Part shown: in pieces, positions 9,033-17,773 of the stretch | Position numbering within the stretch: the first letter of the stretch is position 1 | How the letters are laid out: the number at the start of each line of letters is the position of its first letter | NCBI RefSeq assembly: GCF_021728395.1 | Contig: NZ_JAKKCM010000004.1 | Span: 310,001-374,000, forward strand | Length of the DNA stretch: 64,000 nucleotides | Direction: 5' to 3' | Origin: Vibrio sp. J1-1 | GTDB taxonomy: Bacteria; Pseudomonadota; Gammaproteobacteria; Enterobacterales; Vibrionaceae | Position numbers and translations under genes: made by a program | The notes under the pieces: generated by a model | What the model saw: the letters and a program-made list of their open reading frames with translations, nothing else | What the model was told of the DNA's origin: nothing | The model's database searches: none

Positions 9033-10586
9033 TTACGCCGTTTCCGACTTCAATTTCTGTGCTTCTAATTCAGTTACATTTTCTTTCACGTTGGCAAAGT
9101 GCTTGATGCCGAACAGCCCAGCAAGCATTAAGTAGGAGTACACAAACATCATTGATTCGGGTTGAGCGAATCCAACACCATTTGCGTGAATGAAACCGAT
9201 GATTGAAAGGAATGCCGCTATAAGTGCCGCTACCACAGCGCGCAGAGGCGTGTTATTGATAGCAAAGACCACCATACAACCCCATAGCAAGCTGGCAAGC
9301 GGTGCACCGTTACCTAAGCCGACCATACCTTCGTAGTAAATACCTTTAGCTGCCAGTGCATCAATTCCCACTTCATACGCGTTCGTGCCTGCCGTTGCCA
9401 ATGTATTTTTGAACATGGTAAGTGCCCAGTATCCAACCCAAGGGAACAAGCAAACAAAGATAGCTGGAACTTCGAGTTTTGGTGACTCACGCACCACTTG
9501 GTTGGCAGTAACGATGCCGATGTAAACAAGGATTGGAGCTATAGCCGCACCTGGGATCAAGCTGAGTAGTAATGCGCCCAAGCCAAGCAGAGACACCACA
9601 AACATGATCACGCCGTTAAACAAGGTGTAACCAATACCCGCACCCATTTCTTTGTATGCCGCGTGCCCCACATATACCGTCACCGGGAATGGGTTACCTA
9701 AAAACGCACCAACCATTGAAGATAGGCCATTAACCGTCATGACTTTACGTGTTGGGTATGCATCGCCTGCCGCATCCGCACTTTCAATGTTCTCCAAGTC
9801 AAATACATAGTTCGCCAGACCTAGTGGTACTGCTGATGCCAAGTAAGGCAGTGCATGAGGGATGCCTTCAATGAAATCATCTATGTGCAAACCCGGAGGG
9901 TTAAAGCCCATATCAGACAACGACGCAACAATGGCCTCTGGCGACTGTAGACCAAATACCCAAGCCAGTACCGTACCGACAAGAATCAGTAGTAGACCGG
10001 TAGGGATTTTAGGAAACAGCGGCTTTGAGCCAAACCAGTTAATGAAAATCAAACCAAGAACCACAAACGACACAACCGGAGTGGAAAACGCTTGCAGCAT
10101 TGGGTTGAGAGCCAATAATGTTAGACCAAGGCCCGCAAGACAGGACAGCAAGACGGTGCGAGGCACAATACGGCGAATCGCATCACCAAAGAAAGAGCCT
10201 ACGAGCAGGATCATCGCCTCGACAAAACACCAAACCAGCGCAATCTGAATCGCAAACTGGGCGTTTTGCGTGGTTTGGTATACCGGCATAATCACCAAGA
10301 AGGTCACAGTAAAAATAGAGGGAGCGCTCGGACCAGAAGGAAGCGCCGTCACATCGTCACGCCCTGTTTCTTTTTTCAGCTTGTAAGCAAACCACGCGTA
10401 AAAAACACTCGCGCACATCACCGCAAAACCGAATGCTGGAGCCACTTGGCCCATCACAAAATCTTTAGGTAAACCAACCACAAAAAGCAGCAAGCCCATC
10501 ATGGTTAATAAGTTAGTTAAGTTATTGGTAAATAGGCCAAAGAATGCAGCCCAATCGCCTTTTCGCCATATTTTTGTCATATCCAT
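9033..10586 (-). CDS. Nucleobase-type permease (NCS2/AzgA-like)
   Basis: A 517-aa integral membrane protein with about 12-14 hydrophobic segments. The N-terminal FFGLFTNNLTNLL segment and the ALPSGPSAPSIFTVTFL stretch resemble the xanthine/uracil/hypoxanthine permease superfamily, AzgA branch. It is the first gene of the permease, ankyrin/TPR, allF, allG, carbamate kinase unit, so it probably imports the substrate of that pathway, such as a ureide, oxamate-like compound or purine. The charged C-terminal tail lies in the cytoplasm by prediction. Family membership is moderately sure; the substrate is not known. Confidence 0.75.
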   Translation of the reverse strand: MDMTKIWRKGDWAAFFGLFTNNLTNLLTMMGLLLFVVGLPKDFVMGQVAPAFGFAVMCASVFYAWFAYKLKKETGRDDVTALPSGPSAPSIFTVTFLVIMPVYQTTQNAQFAIQIALVWCFVEAMILLVGSFFGDAIRRIVPRTVLLSCLAGLGLTLLALNPMLQAFSTPVVSFVVLGLIFINWFGSKPLFPKIPTGLLLILVGTVLAWVFGLQSPEAIVASLSDMGFNPPGLHIDDFIEGIPHALPYLASAVPLGLANYVFDLENIESADAAGDAYPTRKVMTVNGLSSMVGAFLGNPFPVTVYVGHAAYKEMGAGIGYTLFNGVIMFVVSLLGLGALLLSLIPGAAIAPILVYIGIVTANQVVRESPKLEVPAIFVCLFPWVGYWALTMFKNTLATAGTNAYEVGIDALAAKGIYYEGMVGLGNGAPLASLLWGCMVVFAINNTPLRAVVAALIAAFLSIIGFIHANGVGFAQPESMMFVYSYLMLAGLFGIKHFANVKENVTELEAQKLKSETA

Positions 10587-11092
10587 AGTTATTGTCCTAA
10601 TGTTATTAACTGTTTTTTCATATCGTTAAAACAAGATTAAAACTAGCAAGATTGGATAAGATTTATAAATTAATAAAATGGATGACGATTATCTAAACTG
10701 GTAATAGCAACTCAAAAACACTACGCATTGAAACAAACCGATAACAAAACCGGATGAAAATAGTGGATTTATGTGATAACAGGCAAATTATTCCCGATTT
10801 CCTAGCGGAATCTTTAACGTTATATTTATGAAGCTAATCACACCAGCATTAAGCTCTGTGCTTACTTGAATATTTAAAATACAAATAGGCACGATTCAAT
10901 CACTGAATTGTTATCTATGTAAATTAAAGAGTCTTGGTTATATTCTGGAATATGGAACTTTGAGCGGTTAATTATCAGAAGCTGAAAGATAAGAATTGGA
11001 TTGAGATGAATGCCCAAGTAAAACAGAAATCACTTGGGCATCAAAAGCGTTCATGACAGCTGAGAGTCGAAGGCTTTGTGTAGCACGCTGGC
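10587..11092. other. 506-bp gap: promoter region of the oxamate operon and a hairpin
   Basis: AT-rich region between two minus-strand genes. It must carry the promoter of the permease-led operon. No coding frame is convincing. A TGTGAT-N6-CAAATT stretch near 10773 is too weak to call as a CRP site. The only clear structure is the inverted repeat ATGCCCAAGT/ACTTGGGCAT at 11010-11041, about 50 bp beyond the 3' end of the MFS gene. Confidence 0.5.
11010..11041 (-). terminator. Hairpin downstream of the MFS gene
   Basis: A 10-bp perfect stem ATGCCCAAGT (11010-11019) with ACTTGGGCAT (11032-11041), 12-nt loop, 3' of the MFS gene read on the minus strand. No good T-run follows, so termination is uncertain. 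The core CCCAAGTA/TACTTGGG also appears in the hairpin at 14300-14324. Confidence 0.4.
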
Positions 11093-12283
11093 TCAATGAT
11101 TGGGCTCTGGCTGATGTTGTCGCAATTTAGGGAGACGTAAACAGAGTAATGTTGCAAACAATAACGACATGACTTGCATCATCCAACCGCTAGAAAACTC
11201 CCCAGACAACTCAACGAAAAGGATAAAAACCAGCGGAAATAAAGACGCCAATAAAAAGCCACCGCCTTGCATGATCACACTCAGCGCATTGGAATGTTCT
11301 AGGCTTTGATACCGCTCCAAGGCCAGTAACATACAAATAGAAAAACCGCCTCCCAACCCTATACCGCTAAGTGCTGCCCAAAGGTATGACAACGGCTGTG
11401 GCCAAAACATCACACCGAGCAACCCCAAAATTAATGACGTTAACATCGCCATCAGCCAAACACGCCGATCGCCATGGTGTTTGATTCTCATCGGCAATAG
11501 CAAGGCGCAGCACGCCTGTATTATCGACAACGCGAAGATCAAATGGCTGCTCTGCTCAGGAGCGAAACCCAGCTTCTGATAATACGGAGGCAACCAAGTC
11601 ACAATTGACGCATACCCACCGTTAACAAGCCCGAACAAAAGCACCAATTCCCAAGTACTGATTTGCCGAAAAAGTTGTGTCCATTCGGTTCGACCGTTCG
11701 GTGATATATTTCTGCGCGGTAGTCCCACGCCAGCCAGTATCAAAGTCAGCAAACAGGGTAACGCCAACCAAGCCATACTTTCACGCCACGATAGGCCTTC
11801 ACCGATTAGCGTCTGGCTAACCAACGCCCCCAACGCCCCACCAACCATTAGAGAGGCGGAGTAACAACCGACAACGACCGGCATCTGCTTTATAAAATGC
11901 TGTTTGATTAAGCGTGGTACACAAGACTGTATCAATGCCACCGCACCGCCACAAACAAATGTGGAGAGCAGTAGAACCGCGCCGTTTTCAGCAAACAGTC
12001 GCAGCGAGTTACCTATCATTAACATCAGCAGGGCCAAAAGCAAATAATTGACCTTTTCTGCAAGAAACGGAAAGCGAGTGATAATTAACGCCCCAGCTCC
12101 CATTAGCGCCATTGGAATTAACGTCAGCAGTGAAGTCACCGAATAGCCTAGCCCCGTATCCTGAACTATTTGCTCAATAGAGGGGCCGATTGCGACTAAA
12201 AATGGCCTTAAATTCAGTCCAATTAATATCACTATCGCAAATACTCTGATCGAGAGTATATTTTGCGTATATTTATCGTACAT
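11093..12283 (-). CDS. MFS transporter, CynX/NimT family
   Basis: A 396-aa major facilitator with about 12 hydrophobic segments. The N-terminal pattern GLNLRPFLVAIGPSIEQI is typical of the CynX/NimT/YeaN subgroup, which includes the cyanate-operon carrier CynX and the 2-nitroimidazole exporter NimT. It is transcribed divergently from a LysR regulator, with a candidate operator between them. Because CynX is associated with a carbamate-producing pathway in E. coli, a link with the carbamoyl locus is tempting but unproven. Direction of transport and substrate are unknown. Confidence 0.82.
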   Translation of the reverse strand: MYDKYTQNILSIRVFAIVILIGLNLRPFLVAIGPSIEQIVQDTGLGYSVTSLLTLIPMALMGAGALIITRFPFLAEKVNYLLLALLMLMIGNSLRLFAENGAVLLLSTFVCGGAVALIQSCVPRLIKQHFIKQMPVVVGCYSASLMVGGALGALVSQTLIGEGLSWRESMAWLALPCLLTLILAGVGLPRRNISPNGRTEWTQLFRQISTWELVLLFGLVNGGYASIVTWLPPYYQKLGFAPEQSSHLIFALSIIQACCALLLPMRIKHHGDRRVWLMAMLTSLILGLLGVMFWPQPLSYLWAALSGIGLGGGFSICMLLALERYQSLEHSNALSVIMQGGGFLLASLFPLVFILFVELSGEFSSGWMMQVMSLLFATLLCLRLPKLRQHQPEPNH

Positions 12284-12368
12284 TTATCTATAGCATCGAA
12301 TAAATTATTTGAAGAGAAAAATTTTACGTAGTCGCTGAGCAATAGTTAAATTAATCTTTTGAATCATG

Positions 12369-12389
12369 ATCATTGATAAATCGAATGAT
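12369..12389. promoter_or_regulatory. Candidate LysR-type operator (ATCATT-N9-AATGAT)
   Basis: A perfect 6-bp inverted repeat with a 9-bp spacer lies in the 244-bp divergent region between the MFS and LysR genes. It contains the T-N11-A core expected of LysR-type sites (T12373, A12385). Assignment rests only on position and symmetry. Confidence 0.4.
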
Positions 12390-12527
12390 GGTTTACTTTC
12401 TATATTAAAGTGTTAGTTTTAGAATTAGTTGCTTGGTAATGGTTTAAATTAAGCACTTAATTTCATACACAAAATTATTGATTAAAAATAAAACGATTTA
12501 TATGTGGATATTCGAGGAAATGAGTTA

Positions 12528-13397
12528 ATGAAATTGATCCACCCCCAATTACTACTCACTTATATCGCCGTTTGCGAAACAGGAAGCTTCACCCGAGCTG
12601 CAGACCGGATCCATAACTCGCAGTCCACCATCAGCCAACAGATTAACCGACTAGAATCGATCATCGGCGATACCCTGCTGATAAGAACGCCGCAAAAAGT
12701 CACCCTAACCGAAAAAGGCGAGTTTGTATTGCGCTATGCGCACCGCATCATTGAGCTGAACAGCACTATGTTGGACAACTTAAACGCCACTTCCGAACAG
12801 ACCATTATTAAAATTGGTGTACCAGACGATCTTTCTGTCGACGTCACACGCGCCATTATCCCCTTCCAACAAAGCGATAACGTTCTATTTGAATTTACTT
12901 CAGGTCTTAGTAACGATCTTTATCAATCCTACTTAACGGGAAAATACGATATTGTGCTTGCCAAACAGCAGATTCTAGGTAACGCCTTTGCATTTCGCCA
13001 CGAGCCTCTGCTTTGGCTAGATAGCGCTTCGGCGCCAGCGTTCCACCATCCCGTTGTTCCACTGGTGTTATTCCCAACAGGAGCGTTGTACCGCGACCAT
13101 ATTCTGACTTCACTCGACCAACTGGGCTACAGCCACAGAATCAACTACTGCAGCAGCAATTTATCGGCGATCATGACCGCATCCGCGATTGGCTTTGGTG
13201 TGACGTTGTTGCCTCGCACCTGTAAGACACACGAGCATGTCATCGTTGAAGAGCTCCAGTCTCTCGCTCCAGCCGACGATCTTTATTTAGGTCTCTATAT
13301 TGCGGATATGCATAGCCCTGTCTTGCATAAAATCGCCACGACATTGGTTCGTTTATTTGAGCTTGAATACACGCACACTGGTAAACCGCATATATAA
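12528..13397 (+). CDS. LysR-family transcriptional regulator
   Basis: A 289-aa regulator with an N-terminal winged helix (residues 4-63: LLLTYIAVCETGSFTRAADR, then STISQQINRLE) and a LysR substrate-binding domain behind it. An upstream in-frame GTG at 12504 exists, but ATG 12528 gives the standard HTH spacing. It is followed after 17 bp by the DUF2877 gene, so the two are probably one transcript, and it diverges from the MFS gene. It may control both and possibly the permease-allFG operon; its ligand could be a ureide or oxamate-pathway intermediate. That part is inference. Confidence 0.9.
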   Translation: MKLIHPQLLLTYIAVCETGSFTRAADRIHNSQSTISQQINRLESIIGDTLLIRTPQKVTLTEKGEFVLRYAHRIIELNSTMLDNLNATSEQTIIKIGVPDDLSVDVTRAIIPFQQSDNVLFEFTSGLSNDLYQSYLTGKYDIVLAKQQILGNAFAFRHEPLLWLDSASAPAFHHPVVPLVLFPTGALYRDHILTSLDQLGYSHRINYCSSNLSAIMTASAIGFGVTLLPRTCKTHEHVIVEELQSLAPADDLYLGLYIADMHSPVLHKIATTLVRLFELEYTHTGKPHI

Positions 13398-13414
13398 CAG
13401 CAGTCACAATTAGA

Positions 13415-14275
13415 ATGGACGTTATTAAAATTTCACAGCCTCTCTATAAAGCGTTAGAAGTTAAACCTTATATTTGTGCTCAAGTTCACTCCGTATTTAA
13501 TTCTGCGTGTAATTTGAGCAGTGAGTTAGGGTTAATTTCCGTCATTAGTGAAACAAAAAGAATGAATCCGCGTGCTTTAATGGTCAACGATACGAATTGG
13601 TTTCAACATTTGCAGCCAAATCATATGGTTGAACTTATTTTTAGTCAGCAGGGGTCTACCCCTCGACCACACCAACTAAAAATTAATCCGCAGTCTGTGA
13701 TCCAATTTTCTCCTTATTTGAGTCACAAAATCTCGTTAACCCCGCAGATAAAGACGACGATCTACAACTATTTATATGCCCATCAGAAAGAAATGGGCAT
13801 CTACCCTTTACTGTGCCTCAGTGAAAAGTTGGCAATGTCATCCACTGTCACTTACTACTCACCTATGCTGTCGGATTATTTTCTCCCTAAGCTATTTACG
13901 TTTATAGATGCGGTAGCGAGACATTCTTTAGCCATTGATTTAACGTGCTTTGTTGGTTTTGGTTCAGGATTAACGCCTTCTTCAGACGACTTGCTAGTTG
14001 GCTTACTTTCAGTATTGGATGTGCTTGAACATCCCTATTTTGCCACCTTGCAATCTGCTTGTCTCAACGCAGTGGATAGAACCACTGATGTGAGTCGCGT
14101 CATGCTACAGTCAGCCTGTGAGCACCAATACAGCCAAGAGATAGTCGACCTATATTCCGCCATTAATAATGAAAAGCATATCGGAGAAGAAATTAGTCAT
14201 TTATTAGCAATTGGACACTCTTCTGGGCACGATACCTTGTGCGGTATTTATATTGGCTTAACACTTTTCGCTTAA
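13415..14275 (+). CDS. allH: Oxamate carbamoyltransferase subunit AllH (YlbF, DUF2877)
   Basis: A 286-aa protein recognised as DUF2877 by its hallmark glycine-rich segment GFGSGLTPSSDDLLVGLL near residues 185-202 and by the C-terminal GHSSGHDTLCG. In E. coli the DUF2877 protein YlbF (AllH) works with FdrA and YlbE as oxamate carbamoyltransferase. Here it is on the opposite strand, separated from allFG by the ankyrin/TPR, permease, MFS and LysR genes, and co-oriented with LysR. Its N-terminal half is poorly conserved. The start has only a weak ribosome site. Confidence 0.82.
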   Translation: MDVIKISQPLYKALEVKPYICAQVHSVFNSACNLSSELGLISVISETKRMNPRALMVNDTNWFQHLQPNHMVELIFSQQGSTPRPHQLKINPQSVIQFSPYLSHKISLTPQIKTTIYNYLYAHQKEMGIYPLLCLSEKLAMSSTVTYYSPMLSDYFLPKLFTFIDAVARHSLAIDLTCFVGFGSGLTPSSDDLLVGLLSVLDVLEHPYFATLQSACLNAVDRTTDVSRVMLQSACEHQYSQEIVDLYSAINNEKHIGEEISHLLAIGHSSGHDTLCGIYIGLTLFA

Positions 14276-14299
14276 TATATTCTAACCGTCTCTTTTATA

Positions 14300-14324
14300 C
14301 CCAAGTAACTTCAGGATACTTGGG
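14300..14324. terminator. Hairpin between convergent genes
   Basis: CCCAAGTA (14300-14307) pairs with TACTTGGG (14317-14324) around a 9-nt loop in the convergent gap between allH and the HbpS-like gene. There is no strong T-run. The TATACCCAAGTAACTTCAGG sequence resembles small dispersed palindromes familiar from Vibrio intergenic regions, so it may be repeat-derived. Confidence 0.4.
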
Positions 14325-14431
14325 CCCGCTTTAGTCAGTAAATAACAGGGACTATCTATACTTAGAATGCAAACAAGCACAACCTTCAGGGAAGATTGTG
14401 CTTGCGAATATCAGAGGCAAAGCGATTTAAA

Positions 14432-14926
14432 TTACAACACCTTTTTCATCGCATTTTCTGCACAAGCAGCATCGAGATGGCCACCAGGTGCTCCGCCAAC
14501 GCCGATGGCACCAACGATCTTGCCGTTAATTTCAATCGGAAGTGCACCTTCCAAAAACAGAAGGTTATCATTCATATTTTGCAACGGTTGCATGATTGGC
14601 TTCTCAGCAATGAGCTTCATCAGGTTGCCCGTCGGCTGCCTCATACTTGCTGAGGTAAATGCTTTTTGACGTGAGCTGTCAAGAGTATGAACACCGGCGC
14701 CATCTGAGCGTAGCTGGGCAATCACGTAGCCTGACGGATCCACCACGGTCGCCGACACTTTATAGCCCTTCGCTTCACATTGGTTTACAGTTTCTTGAGC
14801 TAGGATGAAAGCTGACTTGGATGAAATTTGCTCCATGCTTACTGTGGCAGCTTTATCTGCAGCAAGAGCATTTGCGGAGAAAAATCCAAGCGCTGCGATT
14901 AAAGCAGTTTGTTTTACGTTGTTCAT
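14432..14926 (-). CDS. Secreted HbpS/GlcG-family heme-binding-like protein
   Basis: A 164-aa protein with a signal peptide (residues 1-22, ending ANALA) and a single GlcG/HbpS (DUF336) domain. Typical features are VDPSGYVIAQLRSDGAG, SRQKAFTSASMR and the C-terminal GAIGVGGAPGGHLDAACAENAM. In Streptomyces the family member HbpS is extracytoplasmic, binds heme and modulates the sensor kinase SenS; others are of unknown function. Here it is divergently transcribed from a complete two-component system 170 bp away, which suggests a functional pair. Heme binding itself cannot be judged from sequence. Confidence 0.85.
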   Translation of the reverse strand: MNNVKQTALIAALGFFSANALAADKAATVSMEQISSKSAFILAQETVNQCEAKGYKVSATVVDPSGYVIAQLRSDGAGVHTLDSSRQKAFTSASMRQPTGNLMKLIAEKPIMQPLQNMNDNLLFLEGALPIEINGKIVGAIGVGGAPGGHLDAACAENAMKKVL

Positions 14927-15096
14927 GTTTACTCCATTTAAACTATCGTTGTAATCAACACAGTCACTATAGCTGAGGTTCTATTGCTGTCGGCTTACGC
15001 AAGCATTACAAAATTGCAATATATAGTCATCAAAGGAAATATTATTGCTAGAGTGTCTCACAAGCACTCCCCGCTATTGAATGGAAAGAAAAACCA

Positions 15097-15777
15097 ATGA
15101 AAATACTGCTAATTGAAGATGATACCTATATTGCGAAATTTTTGTTGAATGGCTTTCAGCAAGAAGGCGATACAGTACAACACGTTGCAAACGGCGTCGA
15201 TGGACTACACGAAGCGTTAACCGGAGATTATGACGTCATTATTTTAGATCTAATGTTGCCACAAAAAAGTGGGCTTGAAGTACTCGCGCAGTTTAGAGGA
15301 GAAGGCCATACAACACCGATTCTCATCCTGAGTGCGAAACACTCCGTTGAAGAACGCGTTCAAGGACTCACATCAGGCGCAGATGATTATTTAGTCAAGC
15401 CATTTGCTTTTCCAGAACTGTTGGCAAGATGTCAGTCACTTGCTCGTCGGGGGAAACAAAACGTCTCTCAACCGCTAGAGTTGACCTACAACGAGTTAAA
15501 ACTGGATCTGCTAAAGCATACCTTAAAACGAGGCGATATAGACATTCATCTCAATCAGCGTGAGTTCACCTTAATGAAGTTACTGTTAGAGCGACCAGAA
15601 GTCGTGATCTCAAAAACGGCGATATTGGAGCAAGTATGGGGGCATCAGTTTGATCCTCAAACCAATGTTGTGGACGTATTAGTATGCCGCTTACGAAGTA
15701 AGGTCGATAAAGACTTTGGTTCTCAACTTATACATACTCTGCGAGGAGTTGGTTATGTCCTCAAGTCACAGCATTGA
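15097..15777 (+). CDS. OmpR/PhoB-family response regulator
   Basis: A 226-aa regulator with an N-terminal receiver domain (acidic pair E7-D8-D9, phosphoacceptor D51 in IILDLMLP, K in DDYLVKPFAF) and a C-terminal winged-helix DNA-binding domain ending in LRSKVDKDFGSQLIHTLRGV. It resembles the QseB/PmrA branch. It overlaps the kinase gene by 23 bp, and the kinase's ribosome site GAGGAG lies within its last codons, so the two are translationally coupled. It is divergent from the HbpS-like gene. Confidence 0.93.
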   Translation: MKILLIEDDTYIAKFLLNGFQQEGDTVQHVANGVDGLHEALTGDYDVIILDLMLPQKSGLEVLAQFRGEGHTTPILILSAKHSVEERVQGLTSGADDYLVKPFAFPELLARCQSLARRGKQNVSQPLELTYNELKLDLLKHTLKRGDIDIHLNQREFTLMKLLLERPEVVISKTAILEQVWGHQFDPQTNVVDVLVCRLRSKVDKDFGSQLIHTLRGVGYVLKSQH

Positions 15778-17140
15778 GCAAGCGCTGAGTAAAGCACAAA
15801 AAAAGCTATTATTACACTTTATGGCGCTACTTTTCTGTTGCTTACTGCTAGTGGAATTAGCTGTCGGTGCACTATTTTTTTATGACCTTTACCAAACCGA
15901 AAAAAAAATCCTATCCTCGATGGCATCTGAGTATCAGCGGATTTTAACCTATGATTCTGAAGAACGCCTGATTCACGTATTGGAAGCCAATCCCCATCGC
16001 TTAATTGACAATGATATCACTGCGTTGCTGGTGGAGAATAATGACTTTAAAACACGTAAATTTATCGCTGGCGATGAAAAACTACCATTAGATATCAATC
16101 TTGACATACAGACAGGGGAAGACAAGAATTGGGGGCACTCCTTTATTTTTAACCCCTACACTACATTGAAGTTGGCAAGTGAAGCGCGTGAATTTTGGCT
16201 CGTACTTGATAACCGACAGCGCGATTACATTGCCTTCGAAAAGTGGCGGATGACGTTTTATGCCATGTTGGTCATGGTGGTGATTACCGCTTTATTTACA
16301 CATAGAATTCTTCGTAATGCGATGACGCCTCTAATGACTTTAGGAAGTTTTTTAGAAAGGCTGCGCCAGGGAAAGAACGATGAGATCGAAGCAGTAACGG
16401 AGCCACCTGAAGGGCTGAATGTCATAAACGCCAGCGTGCATCAGGCGATAGCTCGATTGCAGCATACGACCACAACCCTGAATACCACCGTAGACGCAAT
16501 AGCGCACGACATTCGAACCCCTTTATCAAGGATCATGTTGTCCTCACAATCAGCACTGATCGGTGGCGATAATTTCCACGCCATGCGAGATGCATTATCC
16601 GACTGCTCTGAGCATGCGATGCAAGCCAGCAACATGTTAACCGCACTCATGAAGCTAAACGATGAATTAATGGGTAAACGCTTACAACAAAAAGTATTAA
16701 CGGACGTAAATGACGTGGTAAAAACCGTCAGTTCTTGGTATGAAGACGTGGCAGAGGAAAAACAGATTTCGTTGACGGTCAATACATCTGACAATGAGGC
16801 CACGATTCAATCTGACCCAGATAAACTCACTCAGGTACTGGTTAACTTAGTGGACAACGCAATCAAATACACTCCTGAGAAAGGCAAGGTAACGCTTGAT
16901 GTGCAGTCCCAAGAAAATAACGCGGTTGCGATTTCGGTCACTGATACAGGTATTGGCATTGATCCCAATGAGCATGCACTTATTTTTGAGCGCTTATATC
17001 GTGTAGACAGCAGCCGTAGCAATACAGAGGGATATGGTTTAGGACTGTCACTCGCCGCCGCGATGGTGAACAACCTAGGTGGGAGAATAGAACTATCTTC
17101 ACATTTAGGCCAAGGCAGCACTTTCACGATCGTCTTGTAA
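15755..17140 (+). CDS. Sensor histidine kinase
   Basis: A 461-aa membrane kinase. TM1 is about residues 19-43, a periplasmic domain of ~120 residues follows, and TM2 is about 166-184. A HAMP-like linker, the H-box IAHDIRTPLSR with phosphoacceptor H251, and a HATPase domain (NLVDNAIKYTPEKG, DTGIGID, GYGLGLSLA) complete it. The frame is open 13 codons upstream, but ATG 15755 has a GAGGAG site 6 bp away. The partner regulator is the upstream gene. The periplasmic domain could be a docking surface for the secreted HbpS-like protein made from the divergent gene. Confidence 0.92.
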   Translation: MSSSHSIEQALSKAQKKLLLHFMALLFCCLLLVELAVGALFFYDLYQTEKKILSSMASEYQRILTYDSEERLIHVLEANPHRLIDNDITALLVENNDFKTRKFIAGDEKLPLDINLDIQTGEDKNWGHSFIFNPYTTLKLASEAREFWLVLDNRQRDYIAFEKWRMTFYAMLVMVVITALFTHRILRNAMTPLMTLGSFLERLRQGKNDEIEAVTEPPEGLNVINASVHQAIARLQHTTTTLNTTVDAIAHDIRTPLSRIMLSSQSALIGGDNFHAMRDALSDCSEHAMQASNMLTALMKLNDELMGKRLQQKVLTDVNDVVKTVSSWYEDVAEEKQISLTVNTSDNEATIQSDPDKLTQVLVNLVDNAIKYTPEKGKVTLDVQSQENNAVAISVTDTGIGIDPNEHALIFERLYRVDSSRSNTEGYGLGLSLAAAMVNNLGGRIELSSHLGQGSTFTIVL

Positions 17141-17179
17141 TAAGTCTTTTGGGTTGAGCATTGCAGATAGTGGATAAAA

Positions 17180-17215
17180 GATAAAAGTGCTAGGGGTAAC
17201 ATTGCTCCTAGCACT
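17180..17215 (-). terminator. Rho-independent terminator of the deaminase gene
   Basis: Stem AGTGCTAGG (17186-17194) with CCTAGCACT (17207-17215). On the minus strand it is followed by TTTTATCTTTT, just downstream of the deaminase stop. It lies between convergent genes and may serve both. Confidence 0.7.
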
Positions 17216-17239
17216 AAATTAAGAACATTTAATGATGGA

Positions 17240-17734
17240 TTAAGCTTCCACTTCTTCGTTCAAGCGGCGGAACTCAGCCCAAATTTCAGCACAATCTTCA
17301 CGACCTTCCTCAAGGTGGATCATATCCAACGTTGAAGTGTCTGTTCCGTCTAGGTAGTTTCTCAGATGTTGGTCTGAGAAGCCATGCTCCGCAGCATCTA
17401 CGTGAGTTGAAGCGTAATAACAAGTTTTGATACCTGCCCACATCATCACTGCTACACACATTGGACATGGTTCACACGTTGCGTACATCACACAGTCTGA
17501 TAGGTCTAGAGTGTCCAGTTTCTTACACGCTTCACGTACAGCAACCATCTCAGCGTGGCCAGAAATATCAGTATCTTTAAGTACTGTGTTGCCCACGGCA
17601 CAAACAACCTCACCATTTCGTGTCAAAGTCGCTCCAAATGGACCACCTGTACCTTGATTCATTCCTTTAAGAGTAGCGTCACAAGCTAGGTGAAAGTAGT
17701 CGTTCATGTCTTTATTGTCTTTTGTGTTACACAT
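17240..17734 (-). CDS. Nucleoside/guanine deaminase, CDA-fold
   Basis: A 164-aa cytosolic zinc deaminase of the cytidine-deaminase superfamily. The zinc and catalytic motifs are intact: GHAEMVAV (His and Glu) and PCPMCVAVMMW (two Cys). Length and the C-terminal DCAEIWAEFRRL segment resemble the small Bacillus-type guanine deaminase better than TadA. It lies 39 bp downstream of an NCS1 nucleobase permease, so it probably deaminates the imported base (guanine, or possibly cytosine). A decayed amidohydrolase-type guanine deaminase remains 2 kb away. Substrate is inferred. Confidence 0.85.
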   Translation of the reverse strand: MCNTKDNKDMNDYFHLACDATLKGMNQGTGGPFGATLTRNGEVVCAVGNTVLKDTDISGHAEMVAVREACKKLDTLDLSDCVMYATCEPCPMCVAVMMWAGIKTCYYASTHVDAAEHGFSDQHLRNYLDGTDTSTLDMIHLEEGREDCAEIWAEFRRLNEEVEA

Positions 17735-17773
17735 GCTGTTTCTCCGTTTATTAAACTGTATTAATCAAGTGAG

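Noticed and set aside
10773-10790. CRP-like TGTGAT-N6 half site upstream of the permease operon
   Set aside because: Second half-site (CAAATT) does not match TCACA well enough to call.
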